A program made the translations under genes and the position numbers. Under the pieces are notes generated by a model. That model made no database searches, was not told where the DNA came from, and worked only from the letters and a program-made list of their open reading frames with translations. From the NCBI GenBank assembly GCA_964603985.1, contig CAZRXG010000034.1, forward strand, positions 1 through 47,529: DNA of 47,529 nt, read 5' to 3'. The stretch is from CAZRXG01 sp964603985. GTDB lineage: Bacteria > Chloroflexota > Anaerolineae > Aggregatilineales > UBA3940. Shown piece by piece: positions 8,527 through 17,230 of this stretch (its first letter is position 1; each line of letters begins with the position of its first letter).

Positions 8527-10413
8527 ATGTCAACCGAATCCGGCTCCATTCGCAGGTGGGGGCGGTTGGTGCAGGCTAAAGTGCCCCTGACCACCCATCC
8601 CCCGACCGCGACGCCGCTGGCAACGCTGCTGGCGGCGTTGATCATGCTGGCTGTGTTCGCCATCGCATCCACCACCCTCGACGCCCAAAGCCTGTGGGGC
8701 GACGAGATCTGGTCACTGTGGGCCGTCCACTCACCCCACCCCACCGAGACGCTGGCCCGCGTCGCCGCTGACGTTCACCCCCCACTCTACTTCATTCTGC
8801 TGGACGGCTGGGTCGCGCTGGTGGGCGAGTCTGAGTACGCCGCGCGCATGCTCTCGACGCTGTTCGCGGTGTTGGCTCTGGCCGCCACCTACGCCATCGG
8901 CCGGCGGCTGTTCGACGAGTGGGCGGCGCTGTTCGCCATCGCCATCCTGGGCACGTCCGGCTTCTTTCTGTACTACGCCCGCGAGGCGCGCATGTACAGC
9001 CTGCTGGCCCTGCTGGCCTCCCTTGCGACCTGGGCCTACCTGCGCTGGGCGCAGCGCGACTCCTGGCCCCGGCGGCTGGTCTACAGCCTGCTCATGGCGG
9101 CGCTCGTCTACACCCACTATCACGGCGCGTGGGTGCTGGCCGCGCACTTTGTCCACCTGCTCCTGACCCACCCCCGGCACTGGCGCGGCTGGCTGGCTGC
9201 GGCGGGGCTGGCGGCGATCGGGTATCTGCCCTGGCTGCCCACCCTGCTGACCCAGATCCGCGTCCACCCCAACGGCCCGCTTGCCGTGCCCATCCCCACC
9301 AACCGCGCCACCGTTGACTGGCTGGCGCGTGTCCTGACGAGCGGTCGAGCGCTGCTCGTCGCCACGCCGTTTGTGCTGGGCTGCGGCCTGCTTCACCTGC
9401 CCTACTACCGGCGCGCTATTTCACTGTTGCTTGTGTGGCTGCTGCTGACCCCGCTGATCGTGCTGGCCCTCAACGCCTGGGTCGTGCCCGTCTACCAGGT
9501 TCGCTACGTCATCGCCATCCTGCCCGCCTGGGCACTGCTGATCGCCTACGGCCTGCGGCGCGTCTTCTGGCGTCCGCTTGCGCTCGCCCTGCTGGCGTTG
9601 CTGGTGGCCGTCCAACTGAGCGCCTATCCCGGCTTCTGGGGCACCAAGCCCGACTGGCGCGGCGCGCTCGCTCGCCTGATCGACGCCCGCCGCCCCCACG
9701 AGCCGCTGCTCATCGACGCCGACGCCCACAACGTCGTGACCTACTACGACCGTCGGCTGGGGATCAGGCGGGGCGAGGTGATCGACCTGACCGGGCAGCC
9801 CTGCGACCCTGCGGCCCGGCGCGCAGCCATCGACGCGCTGTCCGGCGCGCCGTCGGTGTGGGTCATCCTGCCCATCAACGCCGCCTCAAGCTGGGACACC
9901 CTGGCCGCGCTCGACGCGACCCGTCACGCTGGCTACCGCGACGGCGTGGTCAACATGATCTTCTACCGCTTCGATTATCGCTTTGACGCGGGCGGTTGGG
10001 GCGATCTGCGCTTCCGCTTCGGCGACCTGCTGCGCTACGATGCCGGGCCTGGCCCCGGCGGCGAGATGGACGCCCGTCCGGGGGAGCAGGTATGCGTGGA
10101 TCTATCGTTCACCGCACGGCTGCCACTCGACGGTCTGTACTCGGCGGGGGTGCACGTCATCGACGCGGCGGGCAGGTCGGTCGCCCAATGGGACGGCGGG
10201 CTGGGCGTCCACGAGGCCGGCGAGCGTATCACGCTGGCTCCCTGCCTGGATCTTCCAGCGGCACTTCCACCCGGCGTCTACCACCTGCAAATGAACGTCT
10301 ACAACTGGTCGAATCTGGAGCGCCTGCCTCTGATCGAGGAGTCCGCCCACCCGGACGTATACTTCGGCGATACGCTCGTGCTGGCCGCACTGTCCATCAC
10401 CGGCAACGAGTAG
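8527..10413 (+). CDS. GT39/ArnT-like membrane glycosyltransferase
   Basis: This 628-residue integral membrane protein starts 7 bases after the previous stop. After an N-terminal helix comes the lumenal/periplasmic acidic motif (LWGDEIWSLW) and ADVHPPLYFILLDGW, both typical of the GT-C fold used by polyprenyl-phosphate-sugar transferases (Glycosyltransferase family 39, Pfam PMT_2). About ten hydrophobic segments follow up to residue 370. The last 240 residues are soluble and presumably extracytoplasmic, with a beta-rich end (GLYSAGVHVIDAAGRSVAQWDGG). It probably transfers a sugar from a lipid-linked donor to protein, lipid or glycan outside the membrane. Donor and acceptor are unknown. The gene converges on the LysM gene at 10426. 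Confidence 0.88.
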   Translation: MSTESGSIRRWGRLVQAKVPLTTHPPTATPLATLLAALIMLAVFAIASTTLDAQSLWGDEIWSLWAVHSPHPTETLARVAADVHPPLYFILLDGWVALVGESEYAARMLSTLFAVLALAATYAIGRRLFDEWAALFAIAILGTSGFFLYYAREARMYSLLALLASLATWAYLRWAQRDSWPRRLVYSLLMAALVYTHYHGAWVLAAHFVHLLLTHPRHWRGWLAAAGLAAIGYLPWLPTLLTQIRVHPNGPLAVPIPTNRATVDWLARVLTSGRALLVATPFVLGCGLLHLPYYRRAISLLLVWLLLTPLIVLALNAWVVPVYQVRYVIAILPAWALLIAYGLRRVFWRPLALALLALLVAVQLSAYPGFWGTKPDWRGALARLIDARRPHEPLLIDADAHNVVTYYDRRLGIRRGEVIDLTGQPCDPAARRAAIDALSGAPSVWVILPINAASSWDTLAALDATRHAGYRDGVVNMIFYRFDYRFDAGGWGDLRFRFGDLLRYDAGPGPGGEMDARPGEQVCVDLSFTARLPLDGLYSAGVHVIDAAGRSVAQWDGGLGVHEAGERITLAPCLDLPAALPPGVYHLQMNVYNWSNLERLPLIEESAHPDVYFGDTLVLAALSITGNE

Positions 10414-10425
10414 GCCTGGCGGTCG

Positions 10426-11826
10426 CTACTGGTACACCCGCGACGCCACGTAGCCCAGCCACACCCCATCCGAGCGCCACAGCCCCAGGTCGATGCGCGC
10501 GATGCGCCGTGAAGGCGGCGGCTCGCTGCCCCACCGGCGCGGGTGCTGGAAGTACACCGTCAGCGGCACGCTCGCCACCCCGCCCGGCGGGATGTCCTCC
10601 GGCTTGACCTGGTAACCGTTCCCGCAATCGAAGAAGCCACCCTCCCAGTTGACCTCCCACACGAAGCCGGTGTCCGGCCCGGTCGGCTCGTAGCCGGTGT
10701 GCTCAACCTTCTCAATGTATTTACACCCCGCGTAGAAGGGCCACGTCGAGCCATCGGTCAGGGTGACGTTCGCCCGCCACAACGGGGCATCCTCGACGAT
10801 GGCGACGGGCAGCTCCTTGTGATCCACGCCCAGCAGCGTCACCCACTGTATCCCCCCGTCCGGGTTCGGCTTGAAGTAGTGCCGCCCACCGTCGATGGCC
10901 GGAGTGACGCCGGTGTTCCACACCGTGACGAACACCACCGCCGACCGCCCGTCGTTGTACAGCACCGGGTCCCCAAACTCCACAGTGATGCCCGGCACGG
11001 GCGTCACGCCCGGCGGGATGCCCGTCGGCGCGGGGGTGGCCGTCGGGGCCGGGGTGACAGGCGGCGTCGCGGTGATGACCGGCGGCGTGGTTGGTACGCC
11101 GGTTGGCTGGGGGTAGGGGGTCACGGTTGGCAGCGGCTGCGTCGGCATTGGGGGCGGGGTCGCCGTGTCGGTCGGTCTGGGTGTGGATGTCGGTGCCTCG
11201 GCCACCTCCTGCCCTGTGCTGGCGACCAGCAGCGCGGCGGGCGGGATCGCGATCCGCGCGCCGGGCGGAACGACGCTGCCCCACAGCCCATTGTAAAGCT
11301 GCACCGCGCTCAGCCTGAGGTTCTGGCTCACCACCACGCGCACCAGACTCTCGTCCTCGCCCAGCGTGTCGTAGACCATCGGCAGGTAGGCCGCGCGCGC
11401 CTCATCCGCCCGCACGCCGAACATCACCACCGCCAGCGCCTGCCCGGCCTTGATCTGGTTGGGGTTGTCCAGCGCGTTGTAACGCAGCAGGTCGTCGGCC
11501 CCGACGCCGTACTGTAGCGCGATGCGGTGCACCGTCTCGCCCCGCCGCGCGATATGGAGCAGCACCACGGCCGGGCCGTCCAGCTTGAAGACCGGCTGTG
11601 TGTCAGACGGCAGCCAGAGTGTCTGTCCCGCCCGCAGCAGTGCCGGGTTGACGATCCCATTGTTCCACGCCAGCTCGTCGAGCCGGAGGCCGTGCCGCAG
11701 CGCGATGTGCGCCAGCGCGTCGCCCTCCTGGACGGTGTACGGTGTCTCCTCGCTGGCCCGGGCCGGTGAGGCCGCCGCCAGCGCGATAACGGCCAGCGTC
11801 AGGCCCACGAGCATCGCTCGCCGCAT
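10426..11826 (-). CDS. Secreted LysM protein with Thr/Pro-rich linker and a novel C-terminal domain (paralogue 1)
   Basis: The 466-residue product has a signal peptide (MRRAMLVGLTLAVIALAAASPARA). Two LysM repeats follow: YTVQEGDALAHIALRHGLRLDELAWNN and the one around HIARRGETVHRIALQYGVGADDLLRYN. A third less typical LysM-like stretch (VRVVVSQNLRLSAVQLYNGL) comes next. A long Thr/Pro linker (TATPPPMPTQPLPTVTPYPQ and similar) leads to a C-terminal domain of about 170 residues. That domain ends GGFFDCGNGYQVKPEDIPPGG, then VPLTVYFQHPRRWGSEP and RIARIDLGLWRSDGVWLGYVASRVYQ. The domain recurs in the next gene. LysM binds peptidoglycan or other GlcNAc glycans, so the protein is likely wall-attached. 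The C-terminal role is unknown; two conserved Cys could form a disulfide. Confidence 0.88.
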   Translation of the reverse strand: MRRAMLVGLTLAVIALAAASPARASEETPYTVQEGDALAHIALRHGLRLDELAWNNGIVNPALLRAGQTLWLPSDTQPVFKLDGPAVVLLHIARRGETVHRIALQYGVGADDLLRYNALDNPNQIKAGQALAVVMFGVRADEARAAYLPMVYDTLGEDESLVRVVVSQNLRLSAVQLYNGLWGSVVPPGARIAIPPAALLVASTGQEVAEAPTSTPRPTDTATPPPMPTQPLPTVTPYPQPTGVPTTPPVITATPPVTPAPTATPAPTGIPPGVTPVPGITVEFGDPVLYNDGRSAVVFVTVWNTGVTPAIDGGRHYFKPNPDGGIQWVTLLGVDHKELPVAIVEDAPLWRANVTLTDGSTWPFYAGCKYIEKVEHTGYEPTGPDTGFVWEVNWEGGFFDCGNGYQVKPEDIPPGGVASVPLTVYFQHPRRWGSEPPPSRRIARIDLGLWRSDGVWLGYVASRVYQ

Positions 11827-11955
11827 GGTGTTCTCCCCACTTTCTGCGATGGTGTACGTTGTCCTCAGTGTATTCAGAATGGGATTCTCGCGCCAGCGCC
11901 GGGGAGATTTTAATCCACGGATTGCGCGGATTACACAGATTGATGTGCCACCTGT

Positions 11956-11986
11956 AAAAAGGTCCCCTCCTATCCAGGAGGGGACC
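11956..11986 (-). terminator. Rho-independent terminator of the second LysM gene
   Basis: On the minus strand a perfect 10-bp GC-rich stem (11986-11961, loop of about six bases) is followed by five Ts (11960-11956). It lies 110 bases past the stop of the 12096-13040 gene, and separates that gene from paralogue 1 downstream. Confidence 0.85.
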
Positions 11987-12010
11987 TACCTGCAAGCAGC
12001 GTTAGCTTCA

Positions 12011-12090
12011 GGAGTTACGCAGTCCAGCGCTCAGACAAGGCGGCTTCAGCCCCTTGTCCGGGACAAGATAGCTTTGAACTGCGTGAGTTC
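12011..12090. repeat. 80-bp repeat with imperfect terminal inverted repeats (IS/MITE remnant?)
   Basis: The segment opens with GGAGTTACGCAGTC (12011-12024) and closes with an imperfect inverted copy (AACTGCGTGAGTTC, 12077-12090). An internal hairpin CTTGTCCGGGACAAG lies near 12051-12065. The same 14-base opening motif recurs at 24999-25012. No transposase is nearby. Confidence 0.5.
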
Positions 12091-12095
12091 TAAGC

Positions 12096-13040
12096 TTATT
12101 GGAACCACCTCGTCGCGACCGTCCCCAGCGAGCGCCCGGTCGTGTCGAACAGTTCCAGGTCGATACGTGTGATGCGCCGGTCGGTGGTCAGAACCTCGCC
12201 CCACTGGCGCGGGTGGACCAGGTAGACGGTCAGCGGCGCAGAACCACTCTGGCCGGGCAGCATGTCCTCCGGCTTGACCTGGTAGGCGTTGCCGCAGTCG
12301 AACCAGCCGCCCACCAGTTCCATCTCCCAGTGGAACCACACATCGTTCTCCCGGTCGAGCGGCTCATCGCCTTCCGCCAGGATGCTCTCCTGATAGACGC
12401 AGCCCGCATAGGCCGGGAACACCAGACCGTCGCTGGTGTAAACCGTCGTGTGCCACAGCAGTTCGGTGGTCACGAAGGGGTGCGGGAGTTCGTCGTGAAT
12501 CGCACCCAGCAGCGTCACCCACTGCGCCCCACCCGGCGCATCCGGGCCTGCGTTGGGATAGTAGCGGCCACCGGCCAGCTTGGGCGTCACGGCCAGGTTG
12601 TGCACCGAGATGTTCACCTCCGCGACGCGCCCATCGCCGCTGTACTGGGGCGGGGCTATCTCGGCGATCACGTCACCCGACCCGCCGGAGGGCGGCGGGA
12701 CCGGCGTCGGCACGACCGGCTCCGCAGGGGGCGGTTCCTGGGGCGGCGCCGCCGGTGGTGCGGCGGGCGGGACATCGCCGGGTTGGAAGTCCGGCGGCGG
12801 GATCAGGAGAATGTCGCCGGTGTTGATCAGGTTCGGGTTTTCGATGTTGTTGTAAGCTACCAGCGCGTCAACCGTCACACTGCAAGTGTACGCGATGAAG
12901 TACAGCGTCTGGTCGGGGCGAACCTCCCACTCACCGTCCAGGCAGTCCTCGGCGGTGTAGTCGGCGAAGATCACGCCCATCGGCAGCAGCGCGGCGAGCA
13001 GCATGATTGCCACAATCAGCGAAACTTTACGTCGGCTCAT
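12096..13040 (-). CDS. Secreted LysM protein with the same novel C-terminal domain (paralogue 2)
   Basis: The 314-residue protein has a signal peptide (MSRRKVSLIVAIMLLAALLPMGVIFA), one LysM-like module and a Pro-rich linker. The module reads EVRPDQTLYFIAYTCSVTVDALVAYNNIENPN and ends NTGDILLIPPP. The C-terminal domain resembles that of the neighbouring gene: GGWFDCGNAYQVKPEDMLPGQ, PLTVYLVHPRQWG, then RRITRIDLELFDTTGRSLGTVATRWFQ. Upstream shared pieces include QWVTLLG and YAGC. The start ATG 13040 has AGAGGAGG upstream. The two genes are tandem duplicates in domain design but have diverged widely in the linker. Both are exported and likely bind the cell wall; the shared domain may sense or bind an unknown ligand. 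Confidence 0.87.
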   Translation of the reverse strand: MSRRKVSLIVAIMLLAALLPMGVIFADYTAEDCLDGEWEVRPDQTLYFIAYTCSVTVDALVAYNNIENPNLINTGDILLIPPPDFQPGDVPPAAPPAAPPQEPPPAEPVVPTPVPPPSGGSGDVIAEIAPPQYSGDGRVAEVNISVHNLAVTPKLAGGRYYPNAGPDAPGGAQWVTLLGAIHDELPHPFVTTELLWHTTVYTSDGLVFPAYAGCVYQESILAEGDEPLDRENDVWFHWEMELVGGWFDCGNAYQVKPEDMLPGQSGSAPLTVYLVHPRQWGEVLTTDRRITRIDLELFDTTGRSLGTVATRWFQ

Positions 13041-13511
13041 GGGTCACAGGGCCTCCTCTAACTATCTTTAGTTTGATTCCGTAACTGGGCGATTAGTTTA
13101 CCGCAAACTGCCAATCGTGCCACACATTGCTTATTTGCCCACTCCACGCCCCCCGGGTATCTTTTGGTGGGCTTATACAAAATAATCGTTAATCTGGTTG
13201 GCCCGCATAACACGGTGGTCATTGTAGGCTCACGCATCATGTGAGCCGAACTCATCGAAAGAAGCCCCCACTCCGGCCCTCCTCCATGTATGGGGGAGGG
13301 GGGAGCCTGTCGTCGTATTGAGCCTGAAAATTGTTCTCAGGCTTCACTGCCCATATCCACACGTTTTTCAAGCGGGCCGATTATTTTGGTATACTTGCCC
13401 CAGCCTCACGTTCAGAACAGGTGCAAGCGGAACAGTATCACACCGCGAAAGCCGCTTTCTGCACCGGCATTTAAACGGCACAGTATTTGTGAAGAGGAGC
13501 ATCAGATCACG
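13041..13511. other. 470-base divergent intergenic region
   Basis: This region separates the leftward LysM gene from the rightward aldo/keto reductase. It contains a 7-bp-stem palindrome (GGCTCAC, 13228-13248, loop of seven), a G-rich hairpin near 13279-13303, a 6-bp hairpin at 13322-13343, and the promoter at 13367-13395. No gene was recognised. Confidence 0.6.
13367..13395 (+). promoter_or_regulatory. Predicted promoter of the aldo/keto reductase gene
   Basis: A weak -35 TTCAAG (13367-13372), a 17-base spacer and a strong -10 TATACT (13390-13395) in a GGTATACT context. The leader would be about 110 bases to ATG 13512. Confidence 0.5.
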
Positions 13512-14507
13512 ATGAGACGCATACTCGGACGATCCGGCATAGAAGTATCCGCCGTCGGCATGGGCTGCTGGGCCATCGGCGGCCCCTGGGATTTCCTGGG
13601 AGACCCGGCAGGCTGGGGTGAAATCGACGACGCCGAGTCGATCAAAGCCATCCACGCAGCCCTGGATGCGGGCGCGACCTTCTTCGATACGGCTGCCAAC
13701 TACGGCTGCGGGCATAGCGAGCGCATCCTGGGCCGCGCCCTGGAAGGACGCCGCGACGAAGTCGTCATTGCCACCAAGTTCGGCTATATCGTCGACGAAG
13801 AGACAAAAAACGTGCTGTACTACGGTGACGACGAAACCCAGGGCGATGTCGCCAAGCACGTTCGCCAGGACTGTGAGGACAGTCTCCGCCGCCTCAACAC
13901 CGACTACATCGACGTTTACCAGCTTCACATCTGGGGCTACGATATTGAGAAGTCCTCTGACGTTCGCGCCGTGTTGGAAGAGCTGGTCGAGGAAGGCAAG
14001 ATCCGCTGCTACGGCTGGAGCACCGATCGCCTCGATGCCATCGAAGCCTTCGCGCAGGGCGAACACTGTTCCGTCACCCAGCAGCAGTTGAACATCTTCG
14101 ACGGCGACCTGGAGATCCTCACCCTCTGCGACGAGTACAACCTGGCAAGCATCAATCGCGGGCCGCTGGGCATGGGCGTCCTGACCGGCAAATTCAAGCC
14201 GGGCGATACATTTGCCGAAAACGATGTCCGCAAACACGCCACCTGGTTCCCGGCCTTCGAGGACGGCAGGGTCACCAAAGAGTGGATCGACAACCTTAAT
14301 GCCATCCGCGATGTGCTCACCAGCGAGGGCCGCACGCTGGCCCAGGGCGCGCTGGCCTGGCTCTGGGGCTGCAGCGAGCGCACCGTGCCTATTCCCGGTT
14401 TCAAGACCGTCGAGCAGGTCAAGGAAAACGCCGGGGCGATGCAGTATGGCCCACTTACCCCGGATCAAATGGCAGAAATCGACCGCATCCTCAACCGCAC
14501 TGCCTGA
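13512..14507 (+). CDS. Aldo/keto reductase
   Basis: The start is ATG 13512 after GAAGAGGAGC; the in-frame extension upstream runs across the promoter and is not coding. The 331-residue protein is a classic AKR TIM barrel that reduces or oxidises carbonyls with NADP(H). Visible motifs are the start RILGRSGIEVSAVGMGCWAIGG, the catalytic Asp/Tyr region in GATFFDTAANYGCGHSERILG (Asp and Tyr of the tetrad), and VVIATKFG (Lys). Also present are DYIDVYQLHIWG (His) and the C-terminal cofactor site VPIPGFKTVEQVKENAGA. All tetrad residues are present. It resembles the AKR subgroup often annotated as general stress protein 69 or a sugar-like AKR. The physiological substrate is unknown. Confidence 0.92.
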   Translation: MRRILGRSGIEVSAVGMGCWAIGGPWDFLGDPAGWGEIDDAESIKAIHAALDAGATFFDTAANYGCGHSERILGRALEGRRDEVVIATKFGYIVDEETKNVLYYGDDETQGDVAKHVRQDCEDSLRRLNTDYIDVYQLHIWGYDIEKSSDVRAVLEELVEEGKIRCYGWSTDRLDAIEAFAQGEHCSVTQQQLNIFDGDLEILTLCDEYNLASINRGPLGMGVLTGKFKPGDTFAENDVRKHATWFPAFEDGRVTKEWIDNLNAIRDVLTSEGRTLAQGALAWLWGCSERTVPIPGFKTVEQVKENAGAMQYGPLTPDQMAEIDRILNRTA

Positions 14508-14572
14508 CCTCCTGCGCCGCGCACGCCGGTTTCCTGCGGCTGCCGGAGATCGCCGGGGGGAGAAAACACAAT

Positions 14573-14602
14573 GCGGGCGGCTCGTGTATACGGGTCGCCC
14601 GC
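14573..14602. terminator. Stem-loop between convergent genes
   Basis: A 7-bp GC stem (GCGGGCG/CGCCCGC) surrounds a 16-base loop, shortly after the aldo/keto reductase stop and before the converging gene at 14650. There is no real T-run, so termination is only suggested. Confidence 0.4.
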
Positions 14603-14610
14603 TTGATTCG

Positions 14611-14650
14611 GCTGATAGCTGACCTGCTGATTGCTGACCTGCTGATCGTT
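14611..14650. repeat. Short tandem repeat of a GCTGAT(A/T)GCTGACCT unit
   Basis: Roughly three units of a 14-16 base motif based on CTGATAGCTGACC. A longer array of the same family lies at 25108-25211. The array touches the stop codon of the minus-strand gene at 14650. Confidence 0.6.
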
Positions 14651-15795
14651 CACTCCGGGTACGGCACCACCAGCTTGCTGTCGTCCCGGATCGCCAGCCC
14701 CAGGATCGCCTCACCCCGGTAGCGCACCACCCCATGCTGCCACCCCATCACAAAGCCTTCGTGCTCGCTTCTCAGCAGCCCGTCGTCCTCGCCAACTGGC
14801 TGCCCGAAAATGTCGGTGATCCGCACCAACGGCTGTCCCTCGCCGACCATCTCACCGGGGCGCACCAGATGATGCACGATCCCCGCCTCCGGCATGTGGG
14901 GTGTCATGTGCCGCCGCACGTCGTACCCCGGCCTGATCACCGGGACGCCCTCAATCGGCTCCCGCTCCCCGCCCAGCATCCCTATCCGGCGCATCACGTT
15001 CCGCAGGCCCGCCGCGCACGCCTCGGCCACGTTCGCATCGACGTGCATCCACGAGCCTAGCTCAACCGTAAAGGCCGGGATGCCCGCCGCGTTCAGCACC
15101 GACCCGCTCACCGAGCGGTGCAGGCCCTTCTTGACGTAGTCGTCGGCCACGAACTCGTTGATGATCGTGAAGCCAAACGCGTCCAGCAGGCCGCCCGTCC
15201 GCTCGTGGAGCGCCTGCGCCTCGACCCGGCTCATCCCCCGGCTTTTGCCCCGCTCCTCGCGCCGCTCCTTGCGCCGCTCCTTGTGAAAGAACACCGGGTC
15301 GCGGAAGGCCCAGGGGATCGAGCCAATCCAGGCATTGTGCAAGTCGATCAGGCAGACCGGGTCGCTCCCCACGATGGCCTCGAAGAGCCGCGCGTAAGCC
15401 ACCTCCAGCCCGGAGCGATTCTCCAGGGGGGCGTCCCTGTTCACGTCGTGCGCCGGTCGGGGAAAAACGCGATTGGGGTCGCCCTGGTGATAGTAGGGGA
15501 TGCGATCCCGGGTGCGCAGTCCGGCAGGGCTGAGGGTGGGGATGGCAACCAGCGTCCCGCTCAGACCGGCGACCAGCGCCGGGGTGATCAGCCGGTGCAC
15601 GCTGATCAGGCCGGTGTGCTCCGGGCCGTGAATCCCGGTCGTGACCCACATCACCGGCCCACCGGCCTCCTTCCCCTGCACGATGATCACCGGGAAGCGA
15701 TCCCTGCCGCCGGTCGGCAGCCTGACGGCCTCAAACCAGCCGGTGACGATCTCGCCGGGGCGGGCGACGGCGGTGCCGATCTGCAAACTGGGCAT
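14650..15795 (-). CDS. Succinylglutamate desuccinylase/aspartoacylase-family (M14) protein
   Basis: The 381-residue protein belongs to the AstE/AspA branch of zinc carboxypeptidase-like enzymes, which hydrolyse N-acyl amino acids or related amides. The zinc motif HxxE is visible in TTGIHGPEHTGL, and the third ligand His in CLIDLHNAWIG; the substrate-binding region holds DPNRVFPRP. The C-terminal part is a lipoyl/barrel-like domain (MPEAGIVHHLVRPGEMVGEGQPLVRITDIFGQPV) common in this family. An internal basic run (KERRKERREERGKSRG) is unusual and may be a low-complexity insertion. It lies 40 bases downstream of the M20 peptidase gene on the same strand, suggesting a shared catabolic role on acylated amino acids or peptides. 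Confidence 0.85.
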   Translation of the reverse strand: MPSLQIGTAVARPGEIVTGWFEAVRLPTGGRDRFPVIIVQGKEAGGPVMWVTTGIHGPEHTGLISVHRLITPALVAGLSGTLVAIPTLSPAGLRTRDRIPYYHQGDPNRVFPRPAHDVNRDAPLENRSGLEVAYARLFEAIVGSDPVCLIDLHNAWIGSIPWAFRDPVFFHKERRKERREERGKSRGMSRVEAQALHERTGGLLDAFGFTIINEFVADDYVKKGLHRSVSGSVLNAAGIPAFTVELGSWMHVDANVAEACAAGLRNVMRRIGMLGGEREPIEGVPVIRPGYDVRRHMTPHMPEAGIVHHLVRPGEMVGEGQPLVRITDIFGQPVGEDDGLLRSEHEGFVMGWQHGVVRYRGEAILGLAIRDDSKLVVPYPE

Positions 15796-15835
15796 GGGGT
15801 TGCTCTCCTCTTACGTGCGTCGTGCGGGTATCCGG

Positions 15836-17047
15836 TCAGGCATCGACCCGATCCCACCTGCTCCACGCCTCGATGCGCTCCGCGGCCAGCAGGACCAGCA
15901 GCGTCAACTGGCACATCCCCGTCGCCAGCGGCCCGGTGTCGATGAACTCCCTGGCGGTGTGCGCGTTCCCACCCGTCGTGACGCCGATGCACACCGCGGG
16001 CACTCCTTTCGCCAGCGGGATGTTGGCGTCCGTCGAGCCGATCTCGGTGTGGATCGGTTTGTGCCCCAGGTGGTGAAGGATCGCCTGTGCCGCCCGCACC
16101 AGCGGGTGCTCGACCGGCAGCGTCGCGCTGGGCCGATCCCCAATCACCTCGGTCTGTACGTCCAGGCCGTCCGCCCCGGCGAAGCGCCCGACGATGGCCG
16201 CCACCTGCGATTCGAGCGCGGCCAGCGCCGCCGCCTCCTCCGAGCGCAGGTCCATCGACAGACTGGCCTCCGGCGCGCGGGTGTTGATCGAGGTGCCGCC
16301 GCCGATCAACCCAATGTTGAACGCGCTGCGCGGCTTCTCGGACGGCGTGATCTCGTCGACCAGCGCCGCCCCCAGCTTCAGCAGGTGGTGGATCGCGCTT
16401 GGCCGGTCGGCATTGAGCCAGCTATGCCCGCCCGGCCCTCTGGCCGTGACACGCAGCCTGCGCACACCCAACCCGGCGTGGTAGATGCGCCCTAACCCGA
16501 TTCCCTCCAGGATGAGCGCCGCGCCGGTTCGGCTGCCCAGCCGCTCGAAGGCACGCCGCATTCCCCGCAGGTCGCCCAGCCCCTCCTCCCCGACGGTCGC
16601 CACCCACCAGACGTCCGCCGCCGGGGTGAAGCCCCGCTCGGCCAACTGCCCGGCCAGCGCGAGCATCGCCGCCAGGCCCAGGCTGTTGTCGCCCAGGCCG
16701 GGGCCGTAGATGTGCCCCCCTTCCGCGTCGCGGTGGGTGCCGAGGTCAGTATCTGCCGGGAAGACGGTGTCCAGGTGGGCGCTGATCATCAGGGCCGGGC
16801 CGCCCGAACCGCTGCCCTCCGTTCTGCCGTAGACGTTGCCCACGTCATCCAGCGCAACGTCCTCCAGGCCGATCTCCTTGAAGCGCGCCTCGACGTACCG
16901 GGCGCGTGCGTGCTCGTTGAACGTCGGCGCGGGGATGGCCTGGATTGTCAGCGCCTCGGCCAGAACCCCGGCCTGGAGCGCGGGCCAGGCGGTCAGCAGA
17001 GCGTTTTCGGCAGGGCGCGCGGCCAGCGCCTCGATCAGTTCCAGCAT
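15836..17047 (-). CDS. M20-family metallopeptidase/deacylase
   Basis: The 403-residue enzyme has the M20 di-zinc architecture. First metal His and catalytic Asp lie in MISAHLDTVFPADTD, the bridging Asp in GPGLGDNSLGLAA, the general-base Glu pair in VATVGEEGLGDL, and the dimerisation domain around GPGGHSWLNADRPSAIHHLLK. A late metal His occurs in GGNAHTAREFID. The family covers aminoacylases, tripeptidases and carboxypeptidases; tripeptidase-T-like features are the best fit. AAGGAG lies about 15 bases upstream of ATG 17047, which is long, so a start a few codons upstream is possible. It forms a likely operon with the aspartoacylase-like gene. The divergent region 17048-17230 carries a palindrome over its putative -10. 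Confidence 0.88.
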   Translation of the reverse strand: MLELIEALAARPAENALLTAWPALQAGVLAEALTIQAIPAPTFNEHARARYVEARFKEIGLEDVALDDVGNVYGRTEGSGSGGPALMISAHLDTVFPADTDLGTHRDAEGGHIYGPGLGDNSLGLAAMLALAGQLAERGFTPAADVWWVATVGEEGLGDLRGMRRAFERLGSRTGAALILEGIGLGRIYHAGLGVRRLRVTARGPGGHSWLNADRPSAIHHLLKLGAALVDEITPSEKPRSAFNIGLIGGGTSINTRAPEASLSMDLRSEEAAALAALESQVAAIVGRFAGADGLDVQTEVIGDRPSATLPVEHPLVRAAQAILHHLGHKPIHTEIGSTDANIPLAKGVPAVCIGVTTGGNAHTAREFIDTGPLATGMCQLTLLVLLAAERIEAWSRWDRVDA

Positions 17048-17099
17048 CGACAGGTGTGTCGTCTCCTTGATGGTATTGTGATGACTGTTTGCAGACGGA

Positions 17100-17115
17100 G
17101 ATTGTAATCACAATC
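17100..17115. promoter_or_regulatory. Candidate operator, GATTGT-N4-ACAATC
   Basis: A perfect 6-bp inverted repeat with a 4-base centre overlaps a minus-strand TACAAT (17106-17101) that could be the -10 of the M20 peptidase operon. It is also about 30 bases upstream of the nitroreductase promoter. It could serve either gene. Confidence 0.4.
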
Positions 17116-17146
17116 GCCCGAATAGCCCAATCCTCCGCACCGACCC

Positions 17147-17176
17147 TTTCCAGGGATCGGAAAACTCCGGTACAAT
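17147..17176 (+). promoter_or_regulatory. Predicted promoter of the nitroreductase gene
   Basis: A -35 TTTCCA (17147-17152), an 18-base spacer and a -10 TACAAT (17171-17176) in the context CCGGTACAATAG, which recurs before other genes in this window. Confidence 0.55.
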
Positions 17177-17230
17177 AGACGCCGCAAGCATTGCTTATCC
17201 GCTGTAACCTTCCTGCCAAGGAGCTAACAG

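Larger units (their letters stand above)
11827..12095. other. Intergenic region between the two LysM genes, with terminator and repeat remnants
   Basis: It holds a short run of GGATT-type dispersed repeats (about 11908-11942), the terminator at 11956-11986 for the upstream LysM gene, and an 80-bp repeat-like segment with imperfect terminal inverted repeats at 12011-12090. No ORF with coding character was seen. Confidence 0.6.

Noticed and set aside
13290..13511. N-terminal extension of the aldo/keto reductase
   Set aside because: It would be translated across the predicted promoter at 13367-13395; the family begins at ATG 13512 with a ribosome-binding site.
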